Shown here: positions 10,030-20,580 of the stretch, in pieces
How the letters are laid out: the number at the start of each line of letters is the position of its first letter
Position numbering within the stretch: the first letter of the stretch is position 1
Assembly: GCA_019787685.1 (NCBI GenBank)
Contig: JAHNUO010000004.1
Location: 62,001 to 126,000, forward strand
DNA: 64,000 nucleotides
Origin: Chiua virens
Taxonomy: Eukaryota > Basidiomycota > Agaricomycetes > Boletales > Boletaceae
Reading direction: 5' to 3'
Made by a program: the position numbers and the translations under genes
The notes under the pieces: generated by a model
Databases searched by the model: none
What the model was told of the DNA's origin: nothing
The model's input: only the letters and a program-made list of their open reading frames with translations

Positions 10030-12840
10030 GAAAGTCAAGCAACCGGCGTGCTCTCGAAAGTTTGTGAATCTTCGACGTTGAAGCGGAGGCGCATCCCACC
10101 ATCGACGTCCCTCAGCCATGATCCCGCCGCGTTTGTGCCCTTGTCCACTTGGCGTCTTTATTTCTCTAACGACACTAACTTCAACAGGAAGTCCGTCGTG
10201 CCGCTCTTTTCAATATCCCACTCGCGAGCCATTCTCTTCCTGCTCTCCAGCCTCTCCTTGCCCGTTCACGCGACACCGACACTGCCATGCATCGCCTCGT
10301 CCACTGCCATTTTTGAGAAAAACCCAGGACGGTTCAGCTATAGGACCCTTCCAGCCACGCGTGCTTACCGTCGCCCAAAGGGAGTTCATAGTCCGCAATG
10401 GACTCGAAGCTCATGAGCCTGAGAGGATCAACCAAGGCAGAGCGTGGTAGTGTGATGGATGACATACTAGTGTTGCTCGAGTCATTCGACCTGAGCGAGA
10501 ACACAGTCGCCGAAGACGCACTTCTCATCGTATTGGCCACTCACGTCGATACATTCGACCACTCGAGTTCAAAGGTGTGCACTTGTCTACTTGAAATCAT
10601 AACACAAACTCATCTGACTCCAAAACGCAGCTGATTTTTAGACCACATTGACCCCTAAAAGGGCACTTTTGGCGTGTGTATGTGTGGAGCTCGGTATCGC
10701 AACCAACGACTGAGTGAAGCTGGAGGTATCCCTCCTTATCTCGCATATCAATTCAAAACATATACTACAATTCCAAGATTTCGATGTGGTAGCCCAAGAA
10801 CGAACTGTGAGGGTCTTGGCACTAATAAACGCTCCGATCGTGATGCGGAAAAACGCCTGGACGATCTGCTCCTGGATATCGTGTTCGTCATTGTGGAGGT
10901 GCTCAAACTCGCAGTGAACCTCGACTACGCGGACGGGATCGGTCGGCGAAAGGTGTTTCAGCTTGTGCGAGACATGATTGGCCAAATGAAGTTGCCTGAA
11001 GGGTTGGTCTCACGTTGCCTGGACATGTTAAGGGTGTTGTCGTCGAGCGAGATAGACCTGATTCGTGTCGTCGTCGAAGTCGTACATGCACTGAGAGATG
11101 AGGGAGAGGGAGAGGATGGAGAGAAGCACGGACGAAGGAGATGGGGATAGAGAAGACGGTAACGAAGACGATGCCAGTCCAAGTACCAGTGCCCTCAGGG
11201 CACGCCCTGAAGAACTGGCACGAGCAGGCACTTGATGTTCGGTGCTTGTCTCTTTACATCGGGGTGTTGGAGGGCGTGAATAGGGTAAGTCGAATTTTCC
11301 GCTCTGAGAGGATCAGTCATAGATGATGTTTTCAGACTTTCGAAGAGAACTCAGCGCTGCAAGGTATCTTGGGTGAACTGATCATTCCGGCCGTCAGTCG
11401 CAAGGCGCTCGCATTCTGAAAAAGGCGTCGTGTGCCTTGGGTTGTGTCGTCTCATCCCACGCGTACGATCACACTTGCACTTATCGAACGCCGCTGACGT
11501 GTACGTTGCTAGCGAATGGCCCTTACCTCCTTCCAGCTCTTCATCACGCAAGTCCAATCTTCCCCCGAAGTGCGTGCTTCAAGTTGTTTTCGACATCTTG
11601 ATGGTACACGAAGTTCCTAGGCAGGGATGCAGTTGCGGTACGCTCTGTTTGATGCGTTTTACCCTTGTCGTCAGTGTACCGACACCTTTGTTGATGACTA
11701 GGATAACGGATCATCGAGTTCCTGCTACACATACTCAATGGGGAAGAATCTGAGGAGGTTCAGGCCTTGTTGTGCATTGGGCTCTCCAGCCTCGTCTTGG
11801 CGGGCATGGTTTCCGACCCCGGGTACGTGTCACCATTTGTTCTGGGATGTCCAGAACCCTGACAGTGACATGTGTGTGACTGATGTTGAAGAGCCTGGTC
11901 GTAGCTTAACTCTTGCCCGATACTACTGAAAATCAGGAGTTGAGATAGTGTCTGGCATATTTCTTCCCTATGTATCATTATTTGTCAAGTGCCAACCAGC
12001 AATGGATGCACCAGGTAAGAGCAATGGTGTCTTTAATTGCTGAATTTTGGACACTGATACTTTTGATTTCTGGTTCCATGACTGTGGTCCCTCCACATAG
12101 ATTGTGCTTACAATTTTCCAACATCTTGCAGCAGCAATGTGTGAGTTGGATGATGATCAGGACATGGCATCACCTGCACAGATCTGCAAAAAGCATTGTG
12201 AGTTCTTGTTTCCTGTGCTCTGCAGAGGATAGGTTGAATGGACAGCTGCAATGAGGTATCCAGTTGGGCCATCAATGATGGGGTCTATCTTGATTTCACA
12301 GAGGATATTCCCAGGGCAATGTTCAAGGATGATTTGAAGAGTGTCTTACATCTCATTGACATGTTGTTTAGTGTATGTTGAATTAACTAATATTAATGTG
12401 ATGCAGAGAAAAAAGGTCTTGTGTCACTGGCAGGTCTTGGGCTGCTATTGCACATTCATGAGAGGTAAACAATGACAACATTCAAATGGCAACATTGCTT
12501 GTCCATAATGGCTTTGTAGTAAGTTCTGGTCTGCACTGGTCTCTGAATTCCTTCTTGATACTTTATTGCCCCAGCACTAACCAATCCACAATGTTTGTGC
12601 ATGCAATGCACTCAGCAAATTTGATGCAATGATCAACAAGAAATACACAGAAACTGCCTGACTTTAGCAAGGAAGATTACAGACAGCTCAAGCAGCTCAA
12701 GGGCCCAGGGTAGGTGATCAGAGTGTTATGATCAAGACAACAATCACCAGTGTGGCAAAGGATATGACATAAGATCTGGGATGTCAGAGACCAGAAGGAA
12801 TGCCAAGGTAAAAAAAATGGCAGGGCCAAGGAAAACAAGC
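10030..12840 (+). pseudogene. Decayed condensin subunit 3 gene (CAP-G/Ycg1-like)
   Basis: Plus-strand relic of condensin HEAT-repeat subunit CAP-G/Ycg1, readable across about 2.8 kb in correct order. From 5' to 3': LSKVCESSTLK (10.05 kb), LTVAQREFIVRNGLEAHE (10.36-10.41), ENTVAEDALLIVLATHVD (10.5), NLDYADGIGRRKVFQLVRD (10.92-10.97), LVSRCLDMLRVLSS and RVVVEVVHALRD (11.0-11.1), NWHEQALDVRCLSLYIGVLE (11.2), LQVVFDILMVHE (11.58), FDAMINKKYTET and FSKEDYRQLKQLK (12.6-12.7 kb). Frameshifts and stops separate the blocks. The part after about 11,915 contains no CpG, while the upstream part does. It is cut near its end by the LTR element at 12,892. Confidence 0.85.
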
Positions 12841-12891
12841 ATGTGCCTCCTTTTCATTTACTTTGAGAACTGGGTGACTGGTGTGGACTGT
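11915..12891. other. CpG-free segment, left part
   Basis: From just after the CG at about 11,912 to the LTR insertion point I find no CG dinucleotide in about 980 bp, while TG and CA are abundant. The right part resumes at 20,581. This fits long-term cytosine methylation and deamination. Confidence 0.8.
12887..12891. repeat. Target-site duplication, left copy (ACTGT)
   Basis: ACTGT immediately precedes the left LTR and recurs at 20576-20580 directly after the right LTR, as expected for integrase-mediated insertion. Confidence 0.95.
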
Positions 12892-13580
12892 TGTTACGGT
12901 AGTTCCGGGTAGGACCTAACGTAGCCGCAAAAGCGCCAAGTATCAAGTGGCTGCGATAACTCAAACAACCACCACTTGATACGTGGTGCGCTGAAGAGTC
13001 GAACAAGGGTTTCTGGTCAGCGGAGTGCTACCAGAGAGACGAGTGAGAACTCAGGTGGTTGCGAGAGCTGTCCGGTTGGGAATCTATACCCGAGGGACGG
13101 TCGAGGATCGAGGGTTGATTGCCCTAGTCGAGTGGTCAAGGGACGACGAAAGAAGTCCCTGGTCGAGTGGTCACAGGCGCTGTGGCGAGTGGAGCAGAGA
13201 TACTCAGCTAGTATTGCGGAGATCAAGACTAGGGTACAGGAGTATCGCTGCGGGGTATTTATACTACGAGAACTGCGCACGGACCAAGTAACTAAAAGGG
13301 GGTGGCCAGAAGAGCGGAAGGGCGAAGGGGCCAAAAGGAGTGCGCAGTAATCAAATGAGGAAATCGTACGATGCGAAGGCAACGGACGATGACGAAGATG
13401 AAATGACAAATGCGAAGCCATCGGGTGATGACGAGAAAAGAAGAACGTAAGCATCCGGGTAAAGCCGGTGCTGAGTTACAAAGCGAGAAAGGAGAACGTG
13501 TACGGATGAACGTACGAGGATACCTAGGTATCGAGTAAAGTGAAGATGTACAAGTGAAACAAAAGAAAGAAATCGTAACA
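12892..13580 (-). repeat. 3' LTR (689 bp)
   Basis: Left-hand LTR, downstream end of the element. It matches the right LTR throughout except for one substitution seen by eye (T at 13056, C at 20011) and the absence of a 40-bp internal duplication. Open frames such as 12976-13350 recur in both LTRs and are not genes. Confidence 0.95.
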
Positions 13581-13588
13581 TTACCCCC
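13581..13588 (-). promoter_or_regulatory. Polypurine tract
   Basis: On the coding strand GGGGGTAA directly abuts the TGTTAC start of the 3' LTR, the position where plus-strand DNA synthesis is primed. Confidence 0.6.
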
Positions 13589-13622
13589 GGAGTACGATCA
13601 AAGCACCAAGTGAAGATCATCT

Positions 13623-15020
13623 CTAGAAATTGAACGCATCACGGACAGGACTGCCTGTGATATTGGCGTACCCCTCGTCGTCGATGGGGTCATCACATGG
13701 GGAGACCGAGCGTCGGTCAGGAGACGCGGAACGTTGTCGTGCATGGCGGCGGGCTCGTTGAGGTGGGGGTATAGGGAGTACGGAGCGGCCATTGCGGCGT
13801 GACAAAGAAGACGAGTTCGTCGAAGAGGACGACGTGGAGGGGATAGCGGGGCGCGGCGAGCGTCTGGTCCAGGTGTTTCCGGCGGCCACGGGAGTAAGCC
13901 GGTTGGCAAGGGGGATGTGAGTGCGTACCCGAGGAGGTCGTCCAGGGCAGCGGGATTGGATATGTCCGGGGGCCCAGGTGAGACAGATGGGGCACTGGTA
14001 CATGGGGCATTCGACCTGAACGTGGCCGAGTTTCCTATATTCGAAGCAAGCCTCGTGGTATCGAGGGTGATCGTCGGGGAGGGATACCTGACCGGTCCGA
14101 AACATCAGTTCGGCTTCGGCACGGTTGCAGGCGAGCATCTCTTCCTCGGTAAAGGGGGTCGAGGATGCCGAGGGGGTAGACGAGGGGCGAGAGGGGGGAA
14201 CCATGTGACGGGCGAGATCTGCTTGGTAGCGGTGGAGATCTTCCAAAAATTCCCCCATCTGCATCTGGTGGAGGGTGTGTTCGATGTAGGCGCGGATGCG
14301 GTCGTGGATTTGTCCGGTAACCGCGGAAAGGAGGTGGGAATGGCGATCACGACCTAGCAGGTCGGACTGGACGAAGGTCAGGTGCTCGCACTGGAGATAG
14401 GCGAGATAGAGGGCGTTGAGCGGGGAGTTCAAGTCAAGGTGATGCTCGATGGGGAAGGCCATCGCGGGGTCTAGGATGAGTTCATGCATGCGACGAAAGT
14501 ACTCTGGGGAGGAGGGGGAGGAACGGATGGTATGAGAATGATAAGGCAGGTCTACTGCCTGGAGAGGAGAACGAACGCGACTAGGGCGCTCAGAAGGAAC
14601 AGGCCATTGAGGAGGAGCTCCCCATCCTGCGGAGGCAACTGCTGAAACAGCTGGAGAAGGGGGTCGGGTGGATCCGGTGAGGGAGGATTCGGTTGAGAGG
14701 GTAGAGACATTGGACGCGGGGGTGGCCGGCGGTGGGAGCGGCAGGTATGGGATAGACGCAGTTGGAGTGAAGACAGGTACGGGGTGGATGATTTCGTTTT
14801 CGAAGTCGGGGGTTGAGCAAGAACGGTAGGTCATTATCGCTTTGACGGAGACTGGGGGTGGTCGAAGTGGGGAGCGAGGTGGTCTTGGTGGAGGCGAAAG
14901 GGAGCTGATGGCAGGGAAGTCCTTGGGATGGGTCCGCTTATATGCGTCGACCGTTTCCTTGGCGTTTCCTAAGTTAGACTCTGGTTCCCATGAGTCATCG
15001 GCGGCGGAGTATCCTTTCCA
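13623..15020 (-). CDS. C-terminal extension of Pol with zinc-knuckle-like motifs
   Basis: In-frame continuation of pol beyond the chromodomain stop, about 465 residues; an internal ATG at 14,834 gives a 403-aa frame. After the chromodomain tail comes a Pro/Ser-rich linker, then a helical, His-rich middle (EHHLDLNSPLNALYLAYLQ). Two Cys/His clusters follow: CFEYRKLGHVQVEC, which has the spacing of a CCHC knuckle with Tyr in place of the second Cys, and CPICLTWAPGHIQSRC. The end is Arg/Ser-rich. It could be translated as a pol extension or a separate third frame. I do not recognise a named domain; nucleic-acid binding is an inference from the Cys/His spacing. Confidence 0.7.
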   Translation of the reverse strand, partial: WKGYSAADDSWEPESNLGNAKETVDAYKRTHPKDFPAISSLSPPPRPPRSPLRPPPVSVKAIMTYRSCSTPDFENEIIHPVPVFTPTASIPYLPLPPPATPASNVSTLSTESSLTGSTRPPSPAVSAVASAGWGAPPQWPVPSERPSRVRSPLQAVDLPYHSHTIRSSPSSPEYFRRMHELILDPAMAFPIEHHLDLNSPLNALYLAYLQCEHLTFVQSDLLGRDRHSHLLSAVTGQIHDRIRAYIEHTLHQMQMGEFLEDLHRYQADLARHMVPPSRPSSTPSASSTPFTEEEMLACNRAEAELMFRTGQVSLPDDHPRYHEACFEYRKLGHVQVECPMYQCPICLTWAPGHIQSRCPGRPPRVRTHIPLANRLTPVAAGNTWTRRSPRPAIPSTSSSSTNSSSLSRRNGRSVLPIPPPQRARRHARQRSASPDRRSVSPCDDPIDDEGYANITGSPVRDAFNF

Positions 15021-18000
15021 TCAGATCAGGAACTTGCGGTGGTGCGGGTTCCGTGTGTGGCGCAAAATCCGCTCGATTTCGTATTCCTCTTCTCCAGCGA
15101 TAAGGTCAGGTGGAGGTTTCGGGAAGTTCGGGCCGTAGGTTTCTGTTTCACGATAGGGCGATAACAGAGAAGCATGGAAGACCGGATGTATTTTCCAGGT
15201 CTTAGGGAGGCGGAGTCGGTAGGTGAGCGGCGAGAGGACTTCCGTGATGGAGAAAGGTCCTTCTCGGCGAGACGCGAGTTTCGGGGAAATGAGTTCCCGC
15301 TTTAGATTGCGGGCTTCCAGCCAAACTTGTTCTCCTTTGGTAAACGGTTTGAATTTACGGAAGGAGCGGGCCTTCATGGCTTGGCGGGCGAGTTCATGGG
15401 CAGCGAGGGCTTCGTCGCGGGCGGCGGAGAGGACGTCGAGTCGTTCCTTGACAGCGGGGAGATTGGTGTCGGCGATGATCGTGGGTAATGGACGGGGTTC
15501 GTATCCCATCATCAAGAAGAACGGCGACTTGCCAGTGACGGAGTGAGGGCGGTGATTGTGAGTGAATTCGGCCATGGGAAGTAGGTCGGCCCATTTCTCC
15601 GGATTGTTTTGGCAATACATGCGGAGATAGGTCTCAACCTCTTGGTTGACTCGTTCCGTTTCACCATCGGATTGGGGGTGATAGGCGGTCGACAAGGAGA
15701 GGCGGTATCCGATAAGCCGGGAGAGTTCTTTTGCAAAAGCAGAAGCAAACTGCGGGCCGCGGTCTGAGATGATCTTGTCGTAGAGGCCGAATCGGGTGTA
15801 GACTTTGTGGAAAAAGAGACAGGCTATGCCTGCGGAGTCGGCAGTTTTCACTGTGGGGCAAAGAATTACCCCCTTCGTAAGGCCGTGGTCGACCACGACC
15901 ATGAGAGAATCGTATCCCTCCGCCGAGGTGGGAAGATCCGTGATGAGATCCACCGACACGTTCTGGAAAGGGCGAGAGCAGGTGGAAGGAATTGGAGCCA
16001 GAGGAGGGGTGGTCGGGTGGGTGTTGACCTTGTGCTGCTGGCACGCGGCGCAACCAGAGACGTAGGAGCGGACAAAGGAGGCAAGGCCCGGCCACCAAAA
16101 TTCGGCGGCAACGAGCTGGCGAGTTTTTAAGTAGCCGGGATGTCCGGCGGAGTGGGAGTCATGGTGCCTGGCGACGATTTGTTGTCGGAGTTCAAGATTT
16201 GGAGGGACGTAGACGCGGCCCTGGTAGGTCAGGACGCCTGCGTCGTATTTCCAATCCGAGAGGCGGGCGCGGAAGGAAGACGGGAGACCACCGTCAAGGG
16301 CATTGAGGGTGTCCAAGACCAGTGGGTCGTCGGCGGAAGACTTGGCTATCAAGGATTGTAGGTCGAGGGTAACCAGATTAACGAAGACGTCGTCAGGGAG
16401 GAGGGTGACGTTTTCGTTATCCGAATCGGAGGTGACGTGGTCGGGGCGGCGGGAGAGCGCATCAGGGCCGTCGAGGAGTTTGCCGGGGACGTGGGAGAAG
16501 GTGAGGTCAAAGTCGGCGAGATCAAGGAGCCAACGAGCTTGTCGGCGGTTCAAGTTTTGGGGTTGACGGAAGTACGTCAAGTTCTTGTGGTCGGAGAAGA
16601 CCGTGACGGGGTGTGCGCTTCCTCGGAGGTGGTGGCGCCAGGCTTTGAGGGATCGGATTACCGCTAGGAGTTCGCGGTTGTAGATGTCATAGTTCCTCTC
16701 CGCAGCGTTGAACGACTGGGAGAGGTAAGAGCAGGGTTTCCAGTCACCGTTGGTATCGGTCTGGAGAAGAACACCGCCAGTGGCATATTTAGATGCGTCG
16801 GTGGCGATGGCGAAGGGTCGGGAGGAGTCGGGAAACCGGAGTACCGGATCCGTGGTGAAGGCCTTTTTAAGGCGTTCGAAGGCTGAGACCTGAGAGGGTC
16901 CCCAAGTCCAAGGTGCGTCTTTCTTGGTAAGATCGACGAGAGGGCGGGCGATGGTCGAGTAGTCGGGGATGAACCGACGGTAGAAGTTGGCGAAACCCAT
17001 GAACGATCGGACGTCCTTGAGCTTGGTGGGGGTTGGCCAGTCGGCAATACCGGCCACTTTGACGGGGTCCATGGCTAGTTCGCCTGGTCGGGCGATCATG
17101 CCAAGGTATTCTACTTCGGTGGTAGCGAAGTGGCATTTTTCGAGTTTTAGGTGAAGGTCGAGTTCCTTCATGCGGGCGAGAACGCGTTTGGTGCGCTCAG
17201 TGTGAGTGGTCTCGTCTTCTGAAAAGATGAGGAGATCGTCCATGTAGATGACGAGCCATCCTTCGGTGATCATATCGCGGAAAGAGTCGTTCATGAAACG
17301 TTGGAATGTCGCGGGAGAATTGGTCAGTCCGAAGAACATGACTGTGGGTTCGAAGAGGCCGCGGTGGGTGATGAAGGCGGCTTTCCATTGGTGTCCGTCC
17401 TTGATACGAACGTTGTTGTAACCCCATCGGACATCGAACTTGGTGAACAGCTTGGCGTCCTTTAGTTTATCGACGAGGTCGGAGATAAGAGGAAGGGGAT
17501 AGGCGTCGCGAACGGTGTGTTCGTTGACGTAGCGGTAGTCTTGGCAAGGACGGAGTTTGCCATCCTTCTTTTTGACGAAGAAGAAGGGGGAGGCCTAAGG
17601 GGAGTTCGAGGGACGGATCTTGCCGTTGGCGAGGTGTTTGTCGATGAAATCGTCGGTGGCTTTGCGCTCGTCTGGAGACAAGGGGTAAACCTTCCCGACC
17701 TTTGGTACGAAGGTGTCTTTCAGATGGATTTCGTGGTCACAAGACCTAGAGGGAGGCATCTGATTGAAGGGTTCCTTTGCGAATACGGATTCGAATTCCG
17801 AGTATTCCGAAGGAAGGGTGATCTTGGGTTTCTTTGCTGTGGCGGCGAGGGCGGTAGCATTGGTAAGCTTCTCGGGTTGAGTGGTCCGAACGAAGCGTTG
17901 TCCAGCGCGCATGATGCGGTTGACGGAGTGTTGCACGGATTGGGTCGTGAAACGATGCCCAGTTTCAGTGCCGAGGTAGTCGTAGAGTTTGCCGTCCCAG

Positions 18001-18541
18001 ATAGGGTCGACATCGAGGTGGCGAACGGGACGGACGGGAGGTGGGTGAGCGAGTCTGGCGGAGTGTTTGGGTTCGTCTGTGGTAATGGGGGGTAGGTCGG
18101 GTTCAGGGGCGGAAACGGTGATGGTTTTGGCAACCCAATCGATGATCGGATTGGTCGCTTTCAACCAAGGGAGACCGAGGATGACGTTTTCCGAACCACA
18201 GTGGATGACGTGGAATTTGATTCATTGGAGTACTCCGCCAAGAGTGATCCGGAGGGTGGTGGTGAATTTGATGTCACCGTTCTTGTTCTTGGTAGAATCT
18301 ACGTTCCTAACCAGGATGGGTTTCGGAAGGCGATCCTTTGGGAACTTGTGTTTCTGGACGAAGTTCCAGTCAATGCAATTGATCCCGGCCCCCGAGTCAA
18401 TGAGGGCGCGGGTGTCGACGTCTTGAGAAGTAGCCGTAACGTTCAATCTAACAGGGATTTGCATAGATTGGGACGAAAGCTCAGCTACAAGTACATGGGT
18501 ACGAGAATGGGAAGATACCGGCATCGAATCGGTCTTCCTCC

Positions 18542-19633
18542 TTAAAAACCCGTGACCGGAGTGGTCACCTTGTTGACGCTCATAGCGTCCTCGTCATCCT
18601 CCTCGACTTCTACTAGTGTGGGAATAGGTTCTGGTTTAGGGGCGGTCTTCCGTACTTTCTTGGAGGAGGAGGATGGTGGGTTCTTGTTTGAGAATGCCGT
18701 GCATGCGGACGTTTGATGCCCTGGTTTGCGACAGCGGAAACAGAGTTTTTGCTCGAAGCATCGCTTGCGCTCAGCCTCGGTCATCTTTGGAACATAGATG
18801 GCGTCTACGTCCATAGCGTCAGGGTCTCGCTCCTTCTTGCGAGGGGTTTGGTCGTGGTAAACGACGGCGGCGGTGGGTTTCTTGTTTCGGCGGGCGATCT
18901 CGTCGGCGCGTTCCCATTGGGTTTTGAAATGGATGGCTTGGGTATACCACTTATCGATCGTGGTAGGGACCATATCCATCCCTTGGATGCGCCTCATGAG
19001 AGAGGGCGGGAGCCCGGCCGCGAAGAAGTTGATAAGGATGGAGTCAGAGCCCGTGAGCCCTGCGGTGACGACCTTGTTGCGGGAGGAGATATACGAGGGG
19101 ACATCCTCGTTCTTGGTGGAGCGGGTGGTGGATAACCAGGCGATAGCGTCGCCTTTGGTGTCGTGGTGTTCGAAGTCCTTTCGGAACTCCGTCTGCCAGT
19201 CGGTCCAGGTTCCGAAGGATCTTGCGATGATGGACCTGGCGCGGAACGTGTCGGCCCAAGTCAGAGCAGACCCTTCGGTCATGAAGGAGAGGGCGAAAGC
19301 CACTCGTTTGTTTTCGGTGTTATACACATCTTCGTTAACGAAGAGGTAGGTGGCCACATCGTTGAGCCAGGGTATGGCGCGATCATAGGAGCCGTTGAAA
19401 GCGGCGGGTTTTCCGAGACGAAGTTCAACTGCCTTGTTAGACATGTTGGTCGAGGTAGTCGTGGTGGAGGTCCGTAAGGGTTGTCCTGACGGAGTGACGA
19501 GGATGGGGTTCCGGATAGATGATGGTCCGGGGTTTGGCCTTCGTGGGGTCGTTGGGGACACGAAGGTGGCAAGTGCTGGGAGGTCGAGTGTTTGGTGAAG
19601 ACGTTCAGCTAGTCGCTGGGTGTCGTCCTCCAA
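18542..19633 (-). CDS. gag: Retrotransposon Gag
   Basis: 363-aa structural protein of the LTR element. The middle resembles a Ty3-type capsid (PAAFNGSYDRAIPWLNDV, WADTFRAR, WTDWQTEFRKDF). A CCHC zinc knuckle CFRCRKPGHQTSAC lies at about residues 298-311 for RNA binding, followed by an acidic tail. The frame is intact from ATG to TAA. The stop is preceded immediately by a -1 slippery heptamer that joins it to pol. Confidence 0.93.
   Translation of the reverse strand: MEDDTQRLAERLHQTLDLPALATFVSPTTPRRPNPGPSSIRNPILVTPSGQPLRTSTTTTSTNMSNKAVELRLGKPAAFNGSYDRAIPWLNDVATYLFVNEDVYNTENKRVAFALSFMTEGSALTWADTFRARSIIARSFGTWTDWQTEFRKDFEHHDTKGDAIAWLSTTRSTKNEDVPSYISSRNKVVTAGLTGSDSILINFFAAGLPPSLMRRIQGMDMVPTTIDKWYTQAIHFKTQWERADEIARRNKKPTAAVVYHDQTPRKKERDPDAMDVDAIYVPKMTEAERKRCFEQKLCFRCRKPGHQTSACTAFSNKNPPSSSSKKVRKTAPKPEPIPTLVEVEEDDEDAMSVNKVTTPVTGF
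18545..18551 (-). promoter_or_regulatory. Predicted -1 ribosomal frameshift site (GGGTTTT)
   Basis: In gag frame the last codons read G GGT TTT TAA, a canonical X XXY YYZ heptamer directly before the stop. Slipping back one base opens the pol frame with no stop before the protease. Position and frame relation are seen directly; activity is inferred. Confidence 0.7.
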
Positions 19634-19846
19634 GTCAGAGTTTTCGACGTTGATGTCGAGGTCTACTTCCTGGGGTTCAGAAAGTGGGGTCGAGGGTTCA
19701 GGGTTTTCGTCAGATAGGTCCGACGTCGGGGTGTGAGATGCCTGGAGGTTCCAAGCAGGGTTCAGGGTTGGACGAGTGGGAGGTCGTCCGGCAATGGTGG
19801 GCAGCTGACTGCGCGAAGGCAGGCTGTATAGGTAGTCTTGATCTTA

Positions 19847-20575
19847 TGTTACGGTAGTTCCGGGTAGGACCTAACGTAGCCGCAAAAGCGCCAAGTATCA
19901 AGTGGCTGCGATAACTCAAACAACCACCACTTGATACGTGGTGCGCTGAAGAGTCGAACAAGGGTTTCTGGTCAGCGGAGTGCTACCAGAGAGACGAGTG
20001 AGAACTCAGGCGGTTGCGAGAGCTGTCCGGTTGGGAATCTATACCCGAGGGACGGTCGAGGATCGAGGGTTGATTGCCCTAGTCGAGTGGTCAAGGGACG
20101 ACGAAAGAAGTCCCTGGTCGAGTGGTCACAGGCGCTGTGGCGAGTGGAGCAGAGATACTCAGCTAGTATTGCGGAGATCAAGACTAGGGTACAGGAGTAT
20201 CGCTGCGGGGTATTTATACTACGAGAACTGCGCACGGACCAAGTAACTAAAAGGGGGTGGCCAGAAGAGCGGAAGGGCGAAGGGGCCAAAAGGAGTGCGC
20301 AGTAATCAAATGAGGAAATCGTACGATGCGAAGGCAACGGACGATGACGAAGATGAAATGACAAATGCGAAGCCATCGGGTGATGACGAGAAAAGAATGA
20401 GTAAGTGCGATGCCATCGGATGATGACGAGAAAAGAAGAACGTAAGCATCCGGGTAAAGCCGGTGCTGAGTTACAAAGCGAGAAAGGAGAACGTGTACGG
20501 ATGAACGTACGAGGATACCTAGGTATCGAGTAAAGTGAAGATGTACAAGTGAAACAAAAGAAAGAAATCGTAACA
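19847..20575 (-). repeat. 5' LTR (729 bp)
   Basis: Right-hand LTR and presumed promoter of the element. It is 40 bp longer than its partner because a segment around 20,398-20,437 ending in GATGACGAGAAAAG is duplicated in tandem. The adjoining internal sequence (minus strand TAAGATCAAGACTACC) does not start with TGG, so I cannot name a tRNA primer site. Confidence 0.95.
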
Positions 20576-20580
20576 ACTGT
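20576..20580. repeat. Target-site duplication, right copy (ACTGT)
   Basis: Exact match to 12887-12891, on the outer side of the right LTR. Confidence 0.95.

Larger units (their letters stand above)
13623..18551 (-). pseudogene. pol: Retrotransposon Pol polyprotein, interrupted by three stops
   Basis: One reading frame spans the slippery site to 13,623. Protease: ALIDSGAGINCID (about 18.4 kb). Reverse transcriptase: ASPFFFVKKKDGKLRPCQDY to VIYMDDLLIFSEDE (17.59-17.23 kb). RNase H: FAIATDASKYATGGVLL (16.8 kb). Integrase: HHx-type zinc finger ending CAACQQHK (about 16.0-16.1 kb), then a DDE core with VSVDLITDLP and SDRGPQFAS. Chromodomain: EYEIERILRH to WKGYSAADDSWEPE (15.08-14.98 kb). Stops interrupt it at 18,219-18,221 (TGA, after the protease), about 17,594-17,596 (TAG, at the start of RT) and 15,021-15,023 (TGA, inside the chromodomain). 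The frame is otherwise open, so decay is by point mutation only. Confidence 0.92.
12892..20575 (-). mobile_element. Ty3/Gypsy LTR retrotransposon (chromovirus type)
   Basis: Complete 7,684-bp element transcribed on the minus strand. LTRs at 12892-13580 (3') and 19847-20575 (5') begin TGTTAC and end GTAACA, and flanking copies of ACTGT (12887-12891, 20576-20580) form a perfect 5-bp target duplication. Order on the minus strand: 5' LTR, gag, protease, reverse transcriptase, RNase H, integrase, chromodomain, C-terminal extension, purine-rich tract, 3' LTR. This order (RT before integrase, chromodomain after) defines a Ty3/Gypsy chromovirus. LTR similarity shows recent insertion, but pol carries three stop codons, so this copy looks non-autonomous. 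It split a CpG-free region although it is itself CpG-rich. Confidence 0.96.

Noticed and set aside
12976..13454. Open frames inside the left LTR (and identical ones at 19,931-20,727)
   Set aside because: They recur in both LTRs and lack any domain; they are non-coding LTR sequence.
13623..14834. Envelope-like third gene of the LTR element
   Set aside because: No signal peptide or transmembrane segment; the frame is continuous with pol, so it is better viewed as a Pol extension.
15805..19598. Plus-strand frames inside the retrotransposon
   Set aside because: They oppose gag and pol, whose motifs are clear on the minus strand.
19820..19846. tRNA primer-binding site next to the 5' LTR
   Set aside because: The sequence does not begin with TGG and I cannot match it to a tRNA end or to a self-priming LTR segment.
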